From positions 124,001 through 188,000 of the forward strand of contig SSGH01000010.1 in assembly GCA_008015835.1 (NCBI GenBank): a stretch of DNA of 64,000 nucleotides. Reading direction: 5' to 3'. Source of the DNA: Lysobacter sp. GTDB lineage: Bacteria > Pseudomonadota > Gammaproteobacteria > Xanthomonadales > Xanthomonadaceae. The position numbers and the translations under genes are program-made. Numbering within the stretch: the stretch's first letter is position 1; the number at the start of each line of letters is the position of its first letter. Below the pieces are notes generated by a model, which was not told the origin of the DNA, made no database searches, and saw nothing but the letters and a program-made list of their open reading frames with translations. Below are positions 1-12,047 of the stretch, piece after piece.

Positions 1-698
1 TACGCGATGCGCTGGGCATCGCCAGCGACACGCACGACTATCGGCAGACGCTGTTCGTCGCGCGGCTGCTCTGCGAACGCGCGCCGGACGGCACCGCCTA
101 CGAACGTTTGACCGATCACGGCCCTACCGCGCTGTTGCCGCGCGGCGACGGCCATTACGGCGCGATCCACGGCGTCGCCCGCGACGAGGCCGACGCCGTG
201 GCCGCGCTCGACGATGCGGCCTATGTCGAACGCTTGCAGCAGGCGTTCGGTTGGCGCGTCGGGCGCATGCTGTCGGTCGGCCCGCGCAGCGCCTATCCGA
301 TCGCCCGCGTTTTGGCGCGCGAGATCGTCGCGCCTCGCGCCGCCGCGATCGGCAACGCCGCGCAGACGCTGCATCCGATCGGCGCGCAAGGCTTCAATCT
401 CGGTTTGCGCGATGCGCTGACGCTCGCCGAATGCATCGCCGAGTCGCGCGACGACCCGGGCGCGGACGCTTCGCTCGCCCGTTACACGCAACGCCGCCGC
501 GAAGATCGCGAACGCACGGTCGCGTTCTCCGACGGTCTGGCGCGTGCGACATCGAATTCCGAGCCGCTGATGCGCCCGTTGCGCAGCCTGGGCCTATTCG
601 CGCTGGATCGCGACGATGCGCTGCGCGCGCGCCTCGTGGCCGGCGCGATGGGCTATCGCGGCGATGTGCCGGCGCTGTGCCGCGCGGAGGTCGCATGA
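1..698 (+). CDS. ubiH: UbiH-type FAD-dependent ubiquinone hydroxylase, 5' end outside window
   Basis: C-terminal part of a flavin monooxygenase of the UbiH/UbiI/UbiF family, which hydroxylates the ring of a ubiquinone precursor. The reading frame is open from the left edge, so the N-terminal FAD-binding GxGxxG half is missing; an in-frame TTG at 108 is not a real start. The codons before it read like family sequence (DYRQTLF, AYERLTDHGP). The second FAD/ribityl motif is present at nucleotides 351-404 as GNAAQTLHP followed by QGFNLGLRD; GNAAQ rather than GDAAH is typical of UbiH. The stop overlaps the ATG of the next gene (ATGA at 695-698), so the two are translationally coupled as in the common ubiH-ubiI arrangement. 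The exact hydroxylation position is inferred from family and gene order. Confidence 0.9.
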   Translation, partial: RDALGIASDTHDYRQTLFVARLLCERAPDGTAYERLTDHGPTALLPRGDGHYGAIHGVARDEADAVAALDDAAYVERLQQAFGWRVGRMLSVGPRSAYPIARVLAREIVAPRAAAIGNAAQTLHPIGAQGFNLGLRDALTLAECIAESRDDPGADASLARYTQRRREDRERTVAFSDGLARATSNSEPLMRPLRSLGLFALDRDDALRARLVAGAMGYRGDVPALCRAEVA

Positions 699-1918
699 TT
701 CTCTCTATCCAAACCCCGAGCAAACGTCCGCGCGGCGGTCGCGCCGATGTCGCCGTGGTCGGCGGCGGCGTGGTCGGCGCCGCGTGCGCCTTGGCGCTGG
801 CGCAGCAGGACTTGCATGTCGTTCTGATCGAAGCGCAGGAACCGACGGCGTGGTCCGTCGATGCGCCCGATCTGCGCGTCTACGCGTTCGCGCCCGACAA
901 CGCCGCGTTGCTCGACGCGGTCGGCGTCTGGTCGTCCGTGCGCGAGGCGCGCGCGCATCCCTACGCGCGGATGCGGGTGTGGGACGCGGCCGGCGGCGAC
1001 GAATTGCGGTTCGACGCCGACGACTTCGCGGTCGCGCAGTTGGGCTGGATCGTCGAGAACGCGCTGCTGCAGGATCGCTTGTGGGCGGCGCTGCGCCGCT
1101 CCGGCGTGACCTTGCGCTGCCCCGCGCGCGTCGAAGCGTTCGAGCAGCGCGACGACGGCGTCGCGCTCACACTCGACGACGGTTTGCGCGTCGATGCGAA
1201 CATCGCCATCGCGGCCGACGGCGGCGCGTCGAAGCTGCGTGAGCTTGCGGGCATCTCGGTTCAGCGCCACGACTACGCCCAATCCGGCGTGGTCGCGTAC
1301 GTCGCCACCGAACGTCCGCACGAAAACACCGCGTGGCAGCGGTTTTTGCCGACCGGCCCGCTCGCGTTTCTGCCGTTCGCGCGGCTGCCGGGCTGCGATG
1401 CGCCCAGTTCGATCGTGTGGACGCTGCCGGCGCACGAAGCCGCGCGCGTGGTCGCGCTCGACGACGATGCGTTTTCCGTCGAACTCGAACGCGCGTTCGC
1501 CGGCCGCTTGGGCGAAACGCGGCCGCTGTCGAAGCGCGTCGCGTTCCCGCTGCGCCGACAGCTCGCCGAGCGTTTCGTCGACGGCCGCGTGCTGACCGTC
1601 GGCGACGCCGCGCACATGGTGCATCCGCTGGCCGGCCAGGGCGTGAACCTCGGCCTGCGCGACGTGTCCGCGCTGCGCGATCTCGTCGTCGACGCCAAAC
1701 AGCGCCGCGTCGATTGGGCCTCCCCGCATCGGCTCGCGCGCTGGGCGCGCCTGCGGCGCAGCGACAGCGTGGCCTCGGCCTATGCTTTCGGCGCGATCAA
1801 CCGCGTGTTCTCGAACGACGACTTCGCCGCGACGATGCTGCGCGGACGCGCGCTCGGCCTCGCCGGCAAACTCGCGCCGCTCAACCGCGCGCTGTGGCGG
1901 CATGCGGCGGGGGTGTGA
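695..1918 (+). CDS. ubiI: UbiI/VisC-like FAD-dependent ubiquinone biosynthesis hydroxylase
   Basis: A 407-residue flavoprotein monooxygenase, normal length for the family. The N-terminal dinucleotide-binding motif GGGVVG lies at residues 23-28 after a short extension, and the second FAD motif GDAAHMVHP at 303-311 is followed by AGQGVNLGLRD. The ATG at 695 is chosen because GGAGG stands just upstream (687-691) and the gene overlaps the preceding ubiH by four bases; the longer open frame upstream is a shadow of ubiH. Family members hydroxylate C5 or C6 of the polyprenyl-phenol ring at the inner membrane. UbiI is favoured over UbiF by gene order alone, so the symbol is less certain than the family. 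Confidence 0.85.
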   Translation: MILSIQTPSKRPRGGRADVAVVGGGVVGAACALALAQQDLHVVLIEAQEPTAWSVDAPDLRVYAFAPDNAALLDAVGVWSSVREARAHPYARMRVWDAAGGDELRFDADDFAVAQLGWIVENALLQDRLWAALRRSGVTLRCPARVEAFEQRDDGVALTLDDGLRVDANIAIAADGGASKLRELAGISVQRHDYAQSGVVAYVATERPHENTAWQRFLPTGPLAFLPFARLPGCDAPSSIVWTLPAHEAARVVALDDDAFSVELERAFAGRLGETRPLSKRVAFPLRRQLAERFVDGRVLTVGDAAHMVHPLAGQGVNLGLRDVSALRDLVVDAKQRRVDWASPHRLARWARLRRSDSVASAYAFGAINRVFSNDDFAATMLRGRALGLAGKLAPLNRALWRHAAGV

Positions 1919-1970
1919 TCGCCCGCGAGTTAAACGAATCGGTCCGCGGCGAGGCCGAATAGGGTGTCGC

Positions 1971-2507
1971 TCACGCGCTGGCCATTTCGCGCAACTTCAA
2001 CGTCGTCGCCCAATTGCGCGTGGTGACGCGGTCGCGGTGCTTCGGGCCGATCAGCGCTTCGGCGAGATCGCTTTTGGAGATGCCGTTCGGGCACCAGAGA
2101 TAACAGGCGCGCGCGCCGACGGCGAAGTCCTCGTTCGGGAACTCGCGACGTAGCGCATCGAGCGGTTTCGGGTCGGCGCCGGCCATCAGAAATCCCACGA
2201 GAAACCGCGACGGGTCGTCGATCCGCGCGGCGAAGGGATTTTCGGCGATCGCGGCATCCAGTTCTTTCGCCGTCAGCACCAATGTATTGGCGTCGACGCC
2301 CAGGCGCTCATGCAAAGCGGCGGCGATGCGTTTCGCGTGCGTGGTGGTCGCGCCTTTGCCGCCCTCGAACACCACGTTGCCGCTGTTGAGCAGGGTGCGC
2401 GCGTTCGCGAAACCGAGCTCTTCGATCAGGGCTTTCAACTCGGCCATCGCGATGCGCTTGGCTTTGCCGACGTTGATGCCGCGGAACAGCGCGATCTGCG
2501 TCGTCAT
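1971..2507 (-). CDS. DUF1697 family protein
   Basis: A 178-residue protein of the DUF1697 family, recognised by the N-terminal motif ALFRGINVG followed by ELGFANARTLLNSGNVVF, the hallmark of the group. Members are small cytoplasmic proteins of unknown biochemical role. No signal peptide or membrane segment is visible. It lies on the minus strand, convergent with the ubiquinone genes (52-bp gap) and just downstream of a small membrane-protein gene with 25 bases between them, so the two may share a transcript. Family assignment is firm; function is not known. Confidence 0.85.
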   Translation of the reverse strand: MTTQIALFRGINVGKAKRIAMAELKALIEELGFANARTLLNSGNVVFEGGKGATTTHAKRIAAALHERLGVDANTLVLTAKELDAAIAENPFAARIDDPSRFLVGFLMAGADPKPLDALRREFPNEDFAVGARACYLWCPNGISKSDLAEALIGPKHRDRVTTRNWATTLKLREMASA

Positions 2508-2532
2508 GGCGTCGCGCTCTCGATCCGATGCT

Positions 2533-2823
2533 TCAAAACGCCAGAAATCCGACCGGAAACGCCCACAGCAGGACCGGAAAGATCGCCAGCCAGCGCGCGC
2601 GTTCGCGGCGCACGAAACCGGCGATCATGCAGACGAGGCTGACGATCACGCAGCCGAAAAACACGATCACCGACGGCCAGAAGGTCTGCAGACCGTCGCC
2701 GCCGCCGTCGAACAGATCGATCAGGTACAGCATCGGAACGATCGCGGCGGCGGCCAGGATCGCGGCGATGAAGAAGGTCGGGCGCTTGCGCGTCGTGTCG
2801 TCGGCGCTGTTCATGCTCATCAC
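2533..2823 (-). CDS. Small membrane protein of unknown function
   Basis: A 96-residue protein with three hydrophobic stretches (about residues 16-36, 46-68 and 76-95) and a charged N-terminus (DDTTRKRP), consistent with a small inner-membrane protein. Residue 2 is also Met; a third Met at residue 4 is an alternative start. I do not recognise a family. It sits directly upstream of the DUF1697 gene on the same strand. Its own upstream region holds a palindromic repeat, so its promoter must lie within about 50 bases of the start or beyond that repeat. Confidence 0.6.
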   Translation of the reverse strand: MMSMNSADDTTRKRPTFFIAAILAAAAIVPMLYLIDLFDGGGDGLQTFWPSVIVFFGCVIVSLVCMIAGFVRRERARWLAIFPVLLWAFPVGFLAF

Positions 2824-2877
2824 TCTTCCTTATCGTCCAATGCCGCGATCCGGATATGCTAGCCGGCTGGGCTTGTT

Positions 2878-2954
2878 CGTCATCCCGGCGAACGCCGGGA
2901 TCCCGCTTTTCGCGAAACTGCAGAAGCTGGATCCCGGCGTTCGCCGGGATGACG
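2878..2954. repeat. Perfect 26-bp inverted-repeat pair (REP/BIME-like)
   Basis: Two 26-base arms, 2878-2903 and 2929-2954, are exact reverse complements of each other, separated by 25 bases. Each arm starts or ends with CGTCATCCCGGCG and itself contains the small palindrome CCCGGCGAACGCCGGG, so each arm can also fold alone. This is the architecture of bacterial REP doublets. It lies between the small membrane-protein gene and the parE-derived repeats; the two genes flanking the intergenic region are both on the minus strand, so a role in mRNA 3'-end protection or termination for parE is possible. Confidence 0.85.
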
Positions 2955-2999
2955 GGTTTGAGATTCGAGGCCGCTTACACATTTCGAGCCGCGCGAGGC

Positions 3000-3280
3000 G
3001 AATCGTCACGATCGCACCTCCAACGTCGCCAAATCGCCTTTAGTCTCCAACCGCGCCCCATCGAAACGTCCGCAACGGTGTTGTCTGCGCCGTCGCCACG
3101 GCCGATGCAAGAGAATCGCCACGATCACACTTCGAGCGTCGCCAAATCGCCTTTCGTCTCCAACCGCGCCCCATCGAAACGTCCGCAACGGTGTTGTCTG
3201 CGCCGTCGCCACGGCCGATGCAAGCGAATCGCCATGATCACACTTCGAGTGTCGCCAAATCGCCTTTCGTCTCCAACCAC
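3000..3280. repeat. 113-bp tandem repeat, about 2.5 copies, containing duplicated parE 3' end
   Basis: Units begin at about 3000, 3113 and 3226; the landmark GTCGCCAAATCGCC recurs at 3025, 3138 and 3251, exactly 113 bases apart. The third, incomplete copy is the genuine 3' end of parE (its last codons and stop). Copies one and two lie outside the gene but still carry on the minus strand the codons for LETKGDLATLEV. Similarity to parE stops at about 3280, where the real coding sequence continues differently. The unit is not a multiple of three. This is a segmental duplication of a gene tail, not a CRISPR (no constant repeat/unique spacer pattern). Confidence 0.9.
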
Positions 3281-5133
3281 GTCTTCCGATCTGACGCTCG
3301 CTTCTTGGCCAGTAGCATATCCATCAAGGCATGCGTATCGTTGGTGCCGTCGACGGTGAGCTGCACCAAGCGCCGCGTGTCCGGGTGAATCGCCGATTCG
3401 CGCAATTGCATCGGGTTCATCTCGCCCAGACCTTTGAAGCGGGTCACGTTCACTTGGCCCTTGATCTTCTCGCGCTCGATCTTCTCCAGCAGCAGGCGCT
3501 TTTCTTCCTCGTCCAGCGCGTAGAACACCTGCTTGCCCACATCCACGCGGAACAGCGGCGGCATCGCCACGAACACGTGGCCGGCGCTCACCAGCGTCGG
3601 GAAATGCTTGAGGAACAGCGCCGACAGCAGCGTCGCGATATGCAGGCCGTCGGAGTCGGCGTCGGCGAGAATCACCACCTTGCCGTAGCGCAAACCGGAG
3701 ATGTCGTCCTTGCCCGGGTCGCAGCCGATCGCGACGGCTAGGTCGTGCACTTCCTGCGACGCGAGCACGCTGCCGGAGGCGACCTCCCAGGTGTTCAGGA
3801 TCTTGCCGCGCAGCGGCAAAATCGCCTGAAAATCCTTATCGCGCGCCTGTTTTGCCGAGCCGCCGGCCGAATCGCCTTCGACCAAAAACAATTCCGTCCG
3901 CGACAAATCCTGGCTGATGCAATCCGCTAATTTGCCCGGCAGCGCGGGGCCTTGCGTGACTTTCTTGCGGACGATCTGCTTCTCGGTCTTCAAGCGCGCG
4001 GCGGCGCGTTCGATCGCCAACTGCGCGATCTTCTCGCCGAGTTCCACGTGCTGATTGAGCCACAACGAGAACGCATCGTGCGCGGCGCTTTCGACGAACG
4101 CCGCGGCTTGCCGGGACGACAAGCGCTCCTTGGTCTGCCCGCTGAACTGCGGGTCCGTCATCTTCACGCTGAGCACGAAGGCGACGCGATCCCACACGTC
4201 TTCCGGCGCCAACTTTACGCCGCGCGGCAGCAGATTGCGGAAATCGCAGAACTCGCGCAACGCGTCGGTGAAACCGGTGCGCAGGCCGTTGACGTGGGTG
4301 CCGTGCTGCGCGGTGGGAATCAGGTTGACGTAGCTTTCCTGCACCAGTTCGCCTTCCGGCACCCATGCGGCGGCCCAATCGACGATTTCCGAATCTTTCT
4401 TCAATTGGCCGACGAACAACTCCGGCGGCAACACGTCGGCCGCGCCTTTCGCCAGTTCGCCTTTCAGGTAATCGCGCAGGCCGTCTTCGTAATGCCACTG
4501 ATCTTTTTCGCCGGTGGCCGCATCGAGCAAGGTGACGGTCAAGCCCGGGCACAGCACCGCCTTGGCGCGCAGCACGTGCCGCAGATGCCGCAGCGCGAAC
4601 TTCGGCGTGTCGAAATACTTCGGGTCCGGCCAAAAACGCACGCGCGTGCCGGTGTTTTTCTTGCCGACCGCGCCGACGATCTCCAGCGGCGTCGCGCGGT
4701 CGCCGTGCTCGAAGGTCATGCGGTATTCGTTGCCGTCGCGCTTGATATGCACTTCGACCAGCTTCGACAGCGCGTTCACCACGCTGACGCCCACGCCGTG
4801 CAGGCCGCCGCTGAAGGTGTAGTTCTTGTTGCTGAATTTGCCGCCCGCATGCAGACGGGTGAGGATCAATTCGACGCCCGGAATTTTCTCTTCCGGGTGG
4901 ATGTCCACGGGCATGCCGCGACCGTCGTCGGCCACTTCGCAACTGCCGTCCGGGTGCAGCACCACGTCGATGCGCTCGGCATGGCCCGCCAGCGCTTCGT
5001 CGACGGCGTTGTCGATCACTTCCTGCGCCAAGTGGTTCGGGCGGGCGGTGTCGGTATACATGCCCGGCCGGCGTTTCACCGGGTCCAGGCCGGAGAGGAC
5101 TTCGATATCGGCGGCGTTGTAGCGACTGCTCAT
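3238..5133 (-). CDS. parE: DNA topoisomerase IV subunit B
   Basis: A 631-residue type II topoisomerase ATPase subunit that works with ParC to unlink daughter chromosomes. Visible in order: GHKL ATPase motifs (DNAVDEALAGH; DDGRGMPVD; GGLHGVGVSVVNALS), the transducer region, then the TOPRIM motif EGDSAGG from residue 419 and DADSDG from about 491, and a C-terminal GLGEMNP. The length, and the absence of the long insert seen in GyrB, favour ParE over GyrB. The ATG at 5133 (MSSRYNAADIEVLSG) matches the family start; the frame is open further upstream to 5394 but that extension is basic and unrelated. No strong Shine-Dalgarno is visible. The last dozen codons are also present in two downstream tandem copies. 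Confidence 0.95.
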   Translation of the reverse strand: MSSRYNAADIEVLSGLDPVKRRPGMYTDTARPNHLAQEVIDNAVDEALAGHAERIDVVLHPDGSCEVADDGRGMPVDIHPEEKIPGVELILTRLHAGGKFSNKNYTFSGGLHGVGVSVVNALSKLVEVHIKRDGNEYRMTFEHGDRATPLEIVGAVGKKNTGTRVRFWPDPKYFDTPKFALRHLRHVLRAKAVLCPGLTVTLLDAATGEKDQWHYEDGLRDYLKGELAKGAADVLPPELFVGQLKKDSEIVDWAAAWVPEGELVQESYVNLIPTAQHGTHVNGLRTGFTDALREFCDFRNLLPRGVKLAPEDVWDRVAFVLSVKMTDPQFSGQTKERLSSRQAAAFVESAAHDAFSLWLNQHVELGEKIAQLAIERAAARLKTEKQIVRKKVTQGPALPGKLADCISQDLSRTELFLVEGDSAGGSAKQARDKDFQAILPLRGKILNTWEVASGSVLASQEVHDLAVAIGCDPGKDDISGLRYGKVVILADADSDGLHIATLLSALFLKHFPTLVSAGHVFVAMPPLFRVDVGKQVFYALDEEEKRLLLEKIEREKIKGQVNVTRFKGLGEMNPMQLRESAIHPDTRRLVQLTVDGTNDTHALMDMLLAKKRASDRKTWLETKGDLATLEV

Positions 5134-5365
5134 GCGGGGGCGAGTACTCGTGCGATGCGGCGGAGCGCGCGACGGGACCGTCGCTGCGCAGCCGGCGAGC
5201 TTGGCGGCCCGGGGCGGCGGGGTCAAGCCGTTCAGTCCGCAGACAGCGCGCAGATGTCGGTTCGGCGGCGCGGATTCAGACCGCAGTGGGCCGCGCGCCG
5301 GTATCGTGTCGGCCGGTTCGCAGCGAACCCGCCGATATCCGGCGCGGAAGCGAACCGTACCGACC

Positions 5366-5689
5366 ATGACGCTCTTCCGCCGTTCCACCGACACCCCGAT
5401 GCCGCTTTCGTGCGCGCTGGCGGTCGCGCTGGCGCTGTCGGCGTCGTCTCTCGTCGGCGCCGAGCACGCGCAATCCCAGGCCGGCCAGCAGACCGGTCAG
5501 GCCGCCGCCCAATCCAACGACGCCGCCGCGAAGTCCGAGGCCGACAAGCGCCGCGAGGCCGAGGTCGCCGCCAAGGCCGAGGCTGACCGCAAGGCCGACG
5601 CCCGCAAGCCCAAATCGGATCGAAGCGCCGGCAAGGGGGGCGACAAGAACGACCCGGAGCGCGAGTTGGAGGAAGAAGAGGACCTCTGA
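5366..5689 (+). CDS. Small exported charged protein, unknown function
   Basis: A 107-residue protein with an N-terminal signal-like segment (hydrophobic PLSCALAVALALSASSLVGA after a basic MTLFRRSTDT), followed by a low-complexity region rich in Ala, Lys, Glu and Asp (DAAAKSEADKRREAEVAAKAEA) that is probably helical, and an acidic tail ELEEEEDL. A second Met at residue 12 is an alternative start. It is divergent from parE and followed by a strong terminator, so it appears to be monocistronic. I do not recognise a family. The composition suggests a periplasmic helical protein; nothing more can be said. Confidence 0.6.
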   Translation: MTLFRRSTDTPMPLSCALAVALALSASSLVGAEHAQSQAGQQTGQAAAQSNDAAAKSEADKRREAEVAAKAEADRKADARKPKSDRSAGKGGDKNDPERELEEEEDL

Positions 5690-5725
5690 CGCCCCGGCGT
5701 CCGGCACCGCCCCGCCGCATCGTTC

Positions 5726-5756
5726 GACGCCCCGGTTCGCCGGGGCGTCGTTTTTT
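5726..5756 (+). terminator. Rho-independent terminator
   Basis: Ten-base-pair stem GACGCCCCGG / CCGGGGCGTC with a TTCG tetraloop, followed by G and six T. It ends the short transcript of the small exported protein before pyrG. Confidence 0.92.
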
Positions 5757-5824
5757 CGCCTGAAATCAATTTCTTGCGGCCGAAAAGCGCGACGGCGGTC
5801 GCGAGTTCGGGCGCATCCCGGTAA

Positions 5825-7558
<1,734 letters not shown>

Positions 7559-7582
7559 GTCCGTTTTTCTTTGGCGATCGTT

Positions 7583-7652
7583 GTGGGAGCGGCGTGAGCC
7601 GCGACAACCCGCGTCGCGATGGCCGATCAGTCGCGGCTTACGCCGCTCCTAC
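7583..7652. repeat. REP-type inverted repeat between pyrG and kdsA
   Basis: Left arm 7583-7605 starts GTGGGAGCGGCGTGAGCC and ends GCGAC; right arm 7630-7652 is its reverse complement with two mismatches. This is the palindromic intergenic repeat common in Xanthomonadaceae. Further members in this window lie at 31643-31665 (one arm) and 38054-38128 (two arms). Confidence 0.9.
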
Positions 7653-7676
7653 GCCGGCTTTCATGGGAGCGGCACG

Positions 7677-8510
7677 ATGAAACTCTGCGGCTTCGAGGTC
7701 GGCCTCGACAAACCGTTCTTTCTGATCGCCGGCCCCTGCGTGATCGAATCCGAACAACTGCAGCTCGATGTCGCTGGGCAGTTGAAAGAGATCGCGTCTT
7801 CGCTCGGCATTCCCTTCATCTTCAAATCCAGCTTCGACAAGGCCAACCGCACCTCCGGCACCAGCTTCCGCGGCCCCGGCATGGAGGAAGGCTTGCGCGT
7901 GCTGGCGGAAGTGAAGCGTCAAATCGGCGTGCCGGTGTTGACCGACGTACACGAATACACGCCGATGGACGAAGTGGCGAGCGTCGTCGATGTGCTGCAA
8001 ACCCCGGCGTTCCTCGTGCGTCAGACCGATTTCATCAAGAAGGTCTGCAGCGCCGGCAAGCCGGTGAACATCAAAAAAGGCCAATTCCTCTCGCCTTGGG
8101 ACATGAAGCCGGTGGTGGAGAAAGCGAAATCGACCGGCAACACCGACATCCTGGTCTGCGAGCGCGGCGCCAGCTTCGGCTACAACAACCTCGTCAGCGA
8201 CATGCGCAGCCTCGCGGTGATGCGCGACACCGGTTGCCCGGTGGTGTTCGACGCGACGCATTCGGTGCAGTTGCCGGGCGGGCAGGGCGGCAGCAGCGGC
8301 GGCCAGCGCGAGTTCGTGCCGGTACTGGCGCGCGCGGCGACCGCCGTCGGCGTCGCCGGCCTGTTCATGGAAACGCATCCCGATCCGAGCAAAGCGCTGA
8401 GCGACGGCCCGAATGCCTGGCCGTTGGGCAAGATGCGTGCGCTGTTGGAGACGCTGATGGCGTTGGATGCGGCGACGAAGAGCAATGGGTTATTAGAGTC
8501 GTCCGTGTGA
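7677..8510 (+). CDS. kdsA: 3-deoxy-8-phosphooctulonate synthase (KDO-8-P synthase)
   Basis: A 277-residue TIM-barrel aldolase joining phosphoenolpyruvate and arabinose 5-phosphate to KDO-8-phosphate, the precursor of the lipopolysaccharide core sugar. Visible: [13 protein letters not shown], the PEP-binding region [18 protein letters not shown], and [11 protein letters not shown]. Cys21 in IAGPCVIES stands where metal-independent enzymes such as E. coli KdsA have Asn, so this should be the metal-dependent class, with His in DATHS as another ligand (inference from the known family split). The start at 7677 gives the family N-terminus [10 protein letters not shown]; the longer open frame upstream runs through the REP. 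Confidence 0.95.
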   Translation: MKLCGFEVGLDKPFFLIAGPCVIESEQLQLDVAGQLKEIASSLGIPFIFKSSFDKANRTSGTSFRGPGMEEGLRVLAEVKRQIGVPVLTDVHEYTPMDEVASVVDVLQTPAFLVRQTDFIKKVCSAGKPVNIKKGQFLSPWDMKPVVEKAKSTGNTDILVCERGASFGYNNLVSDMRSLAVMRDTGCPVVFDATHSVQLPGGQGGSSGGQREFVPVLARAATAVGVAGLFMETHPDPSKALSDGPNAWPLGKMRALLETLMALDAATKSNGLLESSV

Positions 8511-8528
8511 TTAATTAGGAGGGGGAAA

Positions 8529-10338
<1,810 letters not shown>

Positions 10339-10349
10339 TCGCGGGCACG

Positions 10350-10724
10350 ATGCGCGCGCTGCGGACCCTGTTGATCGTTTTGGTCGCGCTGCTCGCGCTG
10401 CTGCAGTATCGCCTGTGGCTCGGCGAGGGCGGCCTGCGGGATACGCAGGCCTTGGAAGCTCGCGTGCGCACGCAGACCGACGAGAATCGAGGCCTGCGCT
10501 TGCGCAACGAGCGTTTGGCCGCGGAGGTCGAGAACCTCAAATCCGGCGAAGCGGCGGTCGAAGAGCGCGCGCGCAGCGAGCTGGGCATGATCAAACCCGG
10601 CGAGACGTTCTATCGCGTGGTCGAAACGCCCGCGCCGGCCGCGATCGACGGCCAGAGCGCCGACGGTGCGAACGATGCGGGCGCGAACGGCGCGTCGGCG
10701 CAAAGCCAGACCCCGACGCCGTGA
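10350..10724 (+). CDS. ftsB: Cell division protein FtsB
   Basis: A 124-residue bitopic membrane protein of the divisome (FtsB-FtsL-FtsQ complex). It has a short cytoplasmic N-terminus (MRALR), one membrane span at about residues 6-21, and a periplasmic coiled coil ([20 protein letters not shown]). The conserved family segment [19 protein letters not shown] follows. An Ala/Asn/Ser-rich tail extends it beyond the usual ~100 residues. It lies 11 bases after eno and overlaps ispD by four bases, the standard eno-ftsB-ispD order. Confidence 0.93.
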   Translation: MRALRTLLIVLVALLALLQYRLWLGEGGLRDTQALEARVRTQTDENRGLRLRNERLAAEVENLKSGEAAVEERARSELGMIKPGETFYRVVETPAPAAIDGQSADGANDAGANGASAQSQTPTP

Positions 10725-11428
10725 ACGCGCGCACGGCGCCGGTGTGGTGCGTGGTGCCGGCGGCCGGGCGCGGCGCGCGCTTCGGCGCGGAGCGTCCGAA
10801 GCAGTATCTCGAGGTCGGCGGGCAGTCCGTGATCGGGCACACCTTGTCGGTGCTGTTGTCGCACTCGGGCGTGGCCGGCGCCATCGTCGCGCTGTCCGCC
10901 GACGATGCCGATTGGCCCGGTTGGACCGAATGCGCCGGCAAGCCCGTCGCGACCTGCGTCGGCGGCGCCACCCGCGCCGAATCGGTGCTCGCGGGATTGC
11001 GGGCGTTGCCCGACACCGTGCGCGCCGACGATTTCGTGTTGGTCCACGACGCCGCGCGGCCCAATCTCGCGCAGGCCGATCTCGATCGCTTGCTCGATCT
11101 CGGCCGCGCCGATCCGGTGGGCGCGATTCTGGCCGCGCCGGTGCGCGATACGCTCAAGCGCGCGGGCGACGACGGCGGCATCGACGGCACCGAGCCGCGC
11201 GAAAAACTCTGGCGCGCGTTCACGCCGCAATTGTTCCGACGCCTGCAGTTGAGCCGCGCGCTGCAGGCCGCGATCGACGTCGGCGCGGACGCGACCGACG
11301 AGGCGATGGCGATGGAGCGACAGCGCCTGCGCCCGCTGCTGGTCGAAGGCCGCGAGGATAATTTCAAGATCACCACGCCGGCGGATTTGGCGCGGTTCGC
11401 CTTCGAGTTGGAGCGGCGTCGCGTTTGA
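10721..11428 (+). CDS. ispD: 2-C-methyl-D-erythritol 4-phosphate cytidylyltransferase
   Basis: A 235-residue MEP-pathway enzyme that transfers CMP from CTP to methylerythritol phosphate. The nucleotide-binding N-terminus [12 protein letters not shown] followed by [10 protein letters not shown] is diagnostic, and VHDAARPNL and KITTPADLA follow as expected. The GTG start at 10721 overlaps the ftsB stop (GTGA), and the product begins (f)[16 protein letters not shown]. Unlike many genomes, ispF does not follow directly: a gene for an exported protein intervenes. Confidence 0.95.
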   Translation: MNARTAPVWCVVPAAGRGARFGAERPKQYLEVGGQSVIGHTLSVLLSHSGVAGAIVALSADDADWPGWTECAGKPVATCVGGATRAESVLAGLRALPDTVRADDFVLVHDAARPNLAQADLDRLLDLGRADPVGAILAAPVRDTLKRAGDDGGIDGTEPREKLWRAFTPQLFRRLQLSRALQAAIDVGADATDEAMAMERQRLRPLLVEGREDNFKITTPADLARFAFELERRRV

Positions 11429-11546
11429 CGCATCGACGGCGGGCGGCCGAGTGGCATGCCGCGATGCGGCGTGCGGCGGGTCGCAACGAGAGGGCGGGCT
11501 CGATACGATGCGCGGCGACGACATTCGATCAACCGATAGGGGCACG

Positions 11547-12047
11547 ATGAACATGATGCGTTATTCGATTCTGCTGGCCGCGCTTTGCGTCGGTCAGGCC
11601 TTCGCGCAGACGCCGCCTCCCGCGGCCGCGCAGCCCGACGATGGCTACGATGCCGAGCATGCGGCGCAGACGCAGCGCGCGTTGAGCGAATGCCTCGTGC
11701 GCTCGACCTCCGAAGAGGACAGGCGCGCTTTGGTCGCGTGGATTTTCATGGTCGTTTCCCATCACCCGGACGTCCGCTCGATGGTGGCGCTCGGGCCGAA
11801 GGACGAGGAGCGCATCGGTCGCCAAGCCAGCGCGGTGTTCGAGACGCTGCTGGCTGATCGGTGCGCGCCGCAGATCCGCGCCGCGGCTCGCTACTCGGGC
11901 ACCGAGGCGATCAAGCAGAGCTTTCAGTATCTGGGCGAAACCGCGATGGGGACGTTGCTCGAACACCCCGAAGTGATGTCGACCGTCAAAGACTCGCTGA
12001 AATACGCCGACGACGCGCGCATCGAGCGCGCGCTGCAGAGCGAATGA
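11547..12047 (+). CDS. Exported protein of unknown function between ispD and ispF
   Basis: A 166-residue protein with a clear signal peptide ([21 protein letters not shown], cleavage expected after AFA). The mature part includes [30 protein letters not shown] and LLADRC, which I have an impression of seeing in uncharacterised xanthomonad exported proteins. Two cysteines (ECL and DRC) could pair. The ATG at 11547 is chosen because it gives the signal peptide; the frame is open further upstream. Its stop overlaps the ispF start. The function is unknown and its position within the isoprenoid genes may be incidental. Confidence 0.75.
   Translation: MNMMRYSILLAALCVGQAFAQTPPPAAAQPDDGYDAEHAAQTQRALSECLVRSTSEEDRRALVAWIFMVVSHHPDVRSMVALGPKDEERIGRQASAVFETLLADRCAPQIRAAARYSGTEAIKQSFQYLGETAMGTLLEHPEVMSTVKDSLKYADDARIERALQSE

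Noticed and set aside
3000-3280. Possible CRISPR array
   Set aside because: The 113-base units repeat in full with no unique spacers; it is a duplicated gene end.
5134-5394. N-terminal extension of ParE
   Set aside because: The added 87 residues are basic and unlike ParE; the family N-terminus starts at 5133.
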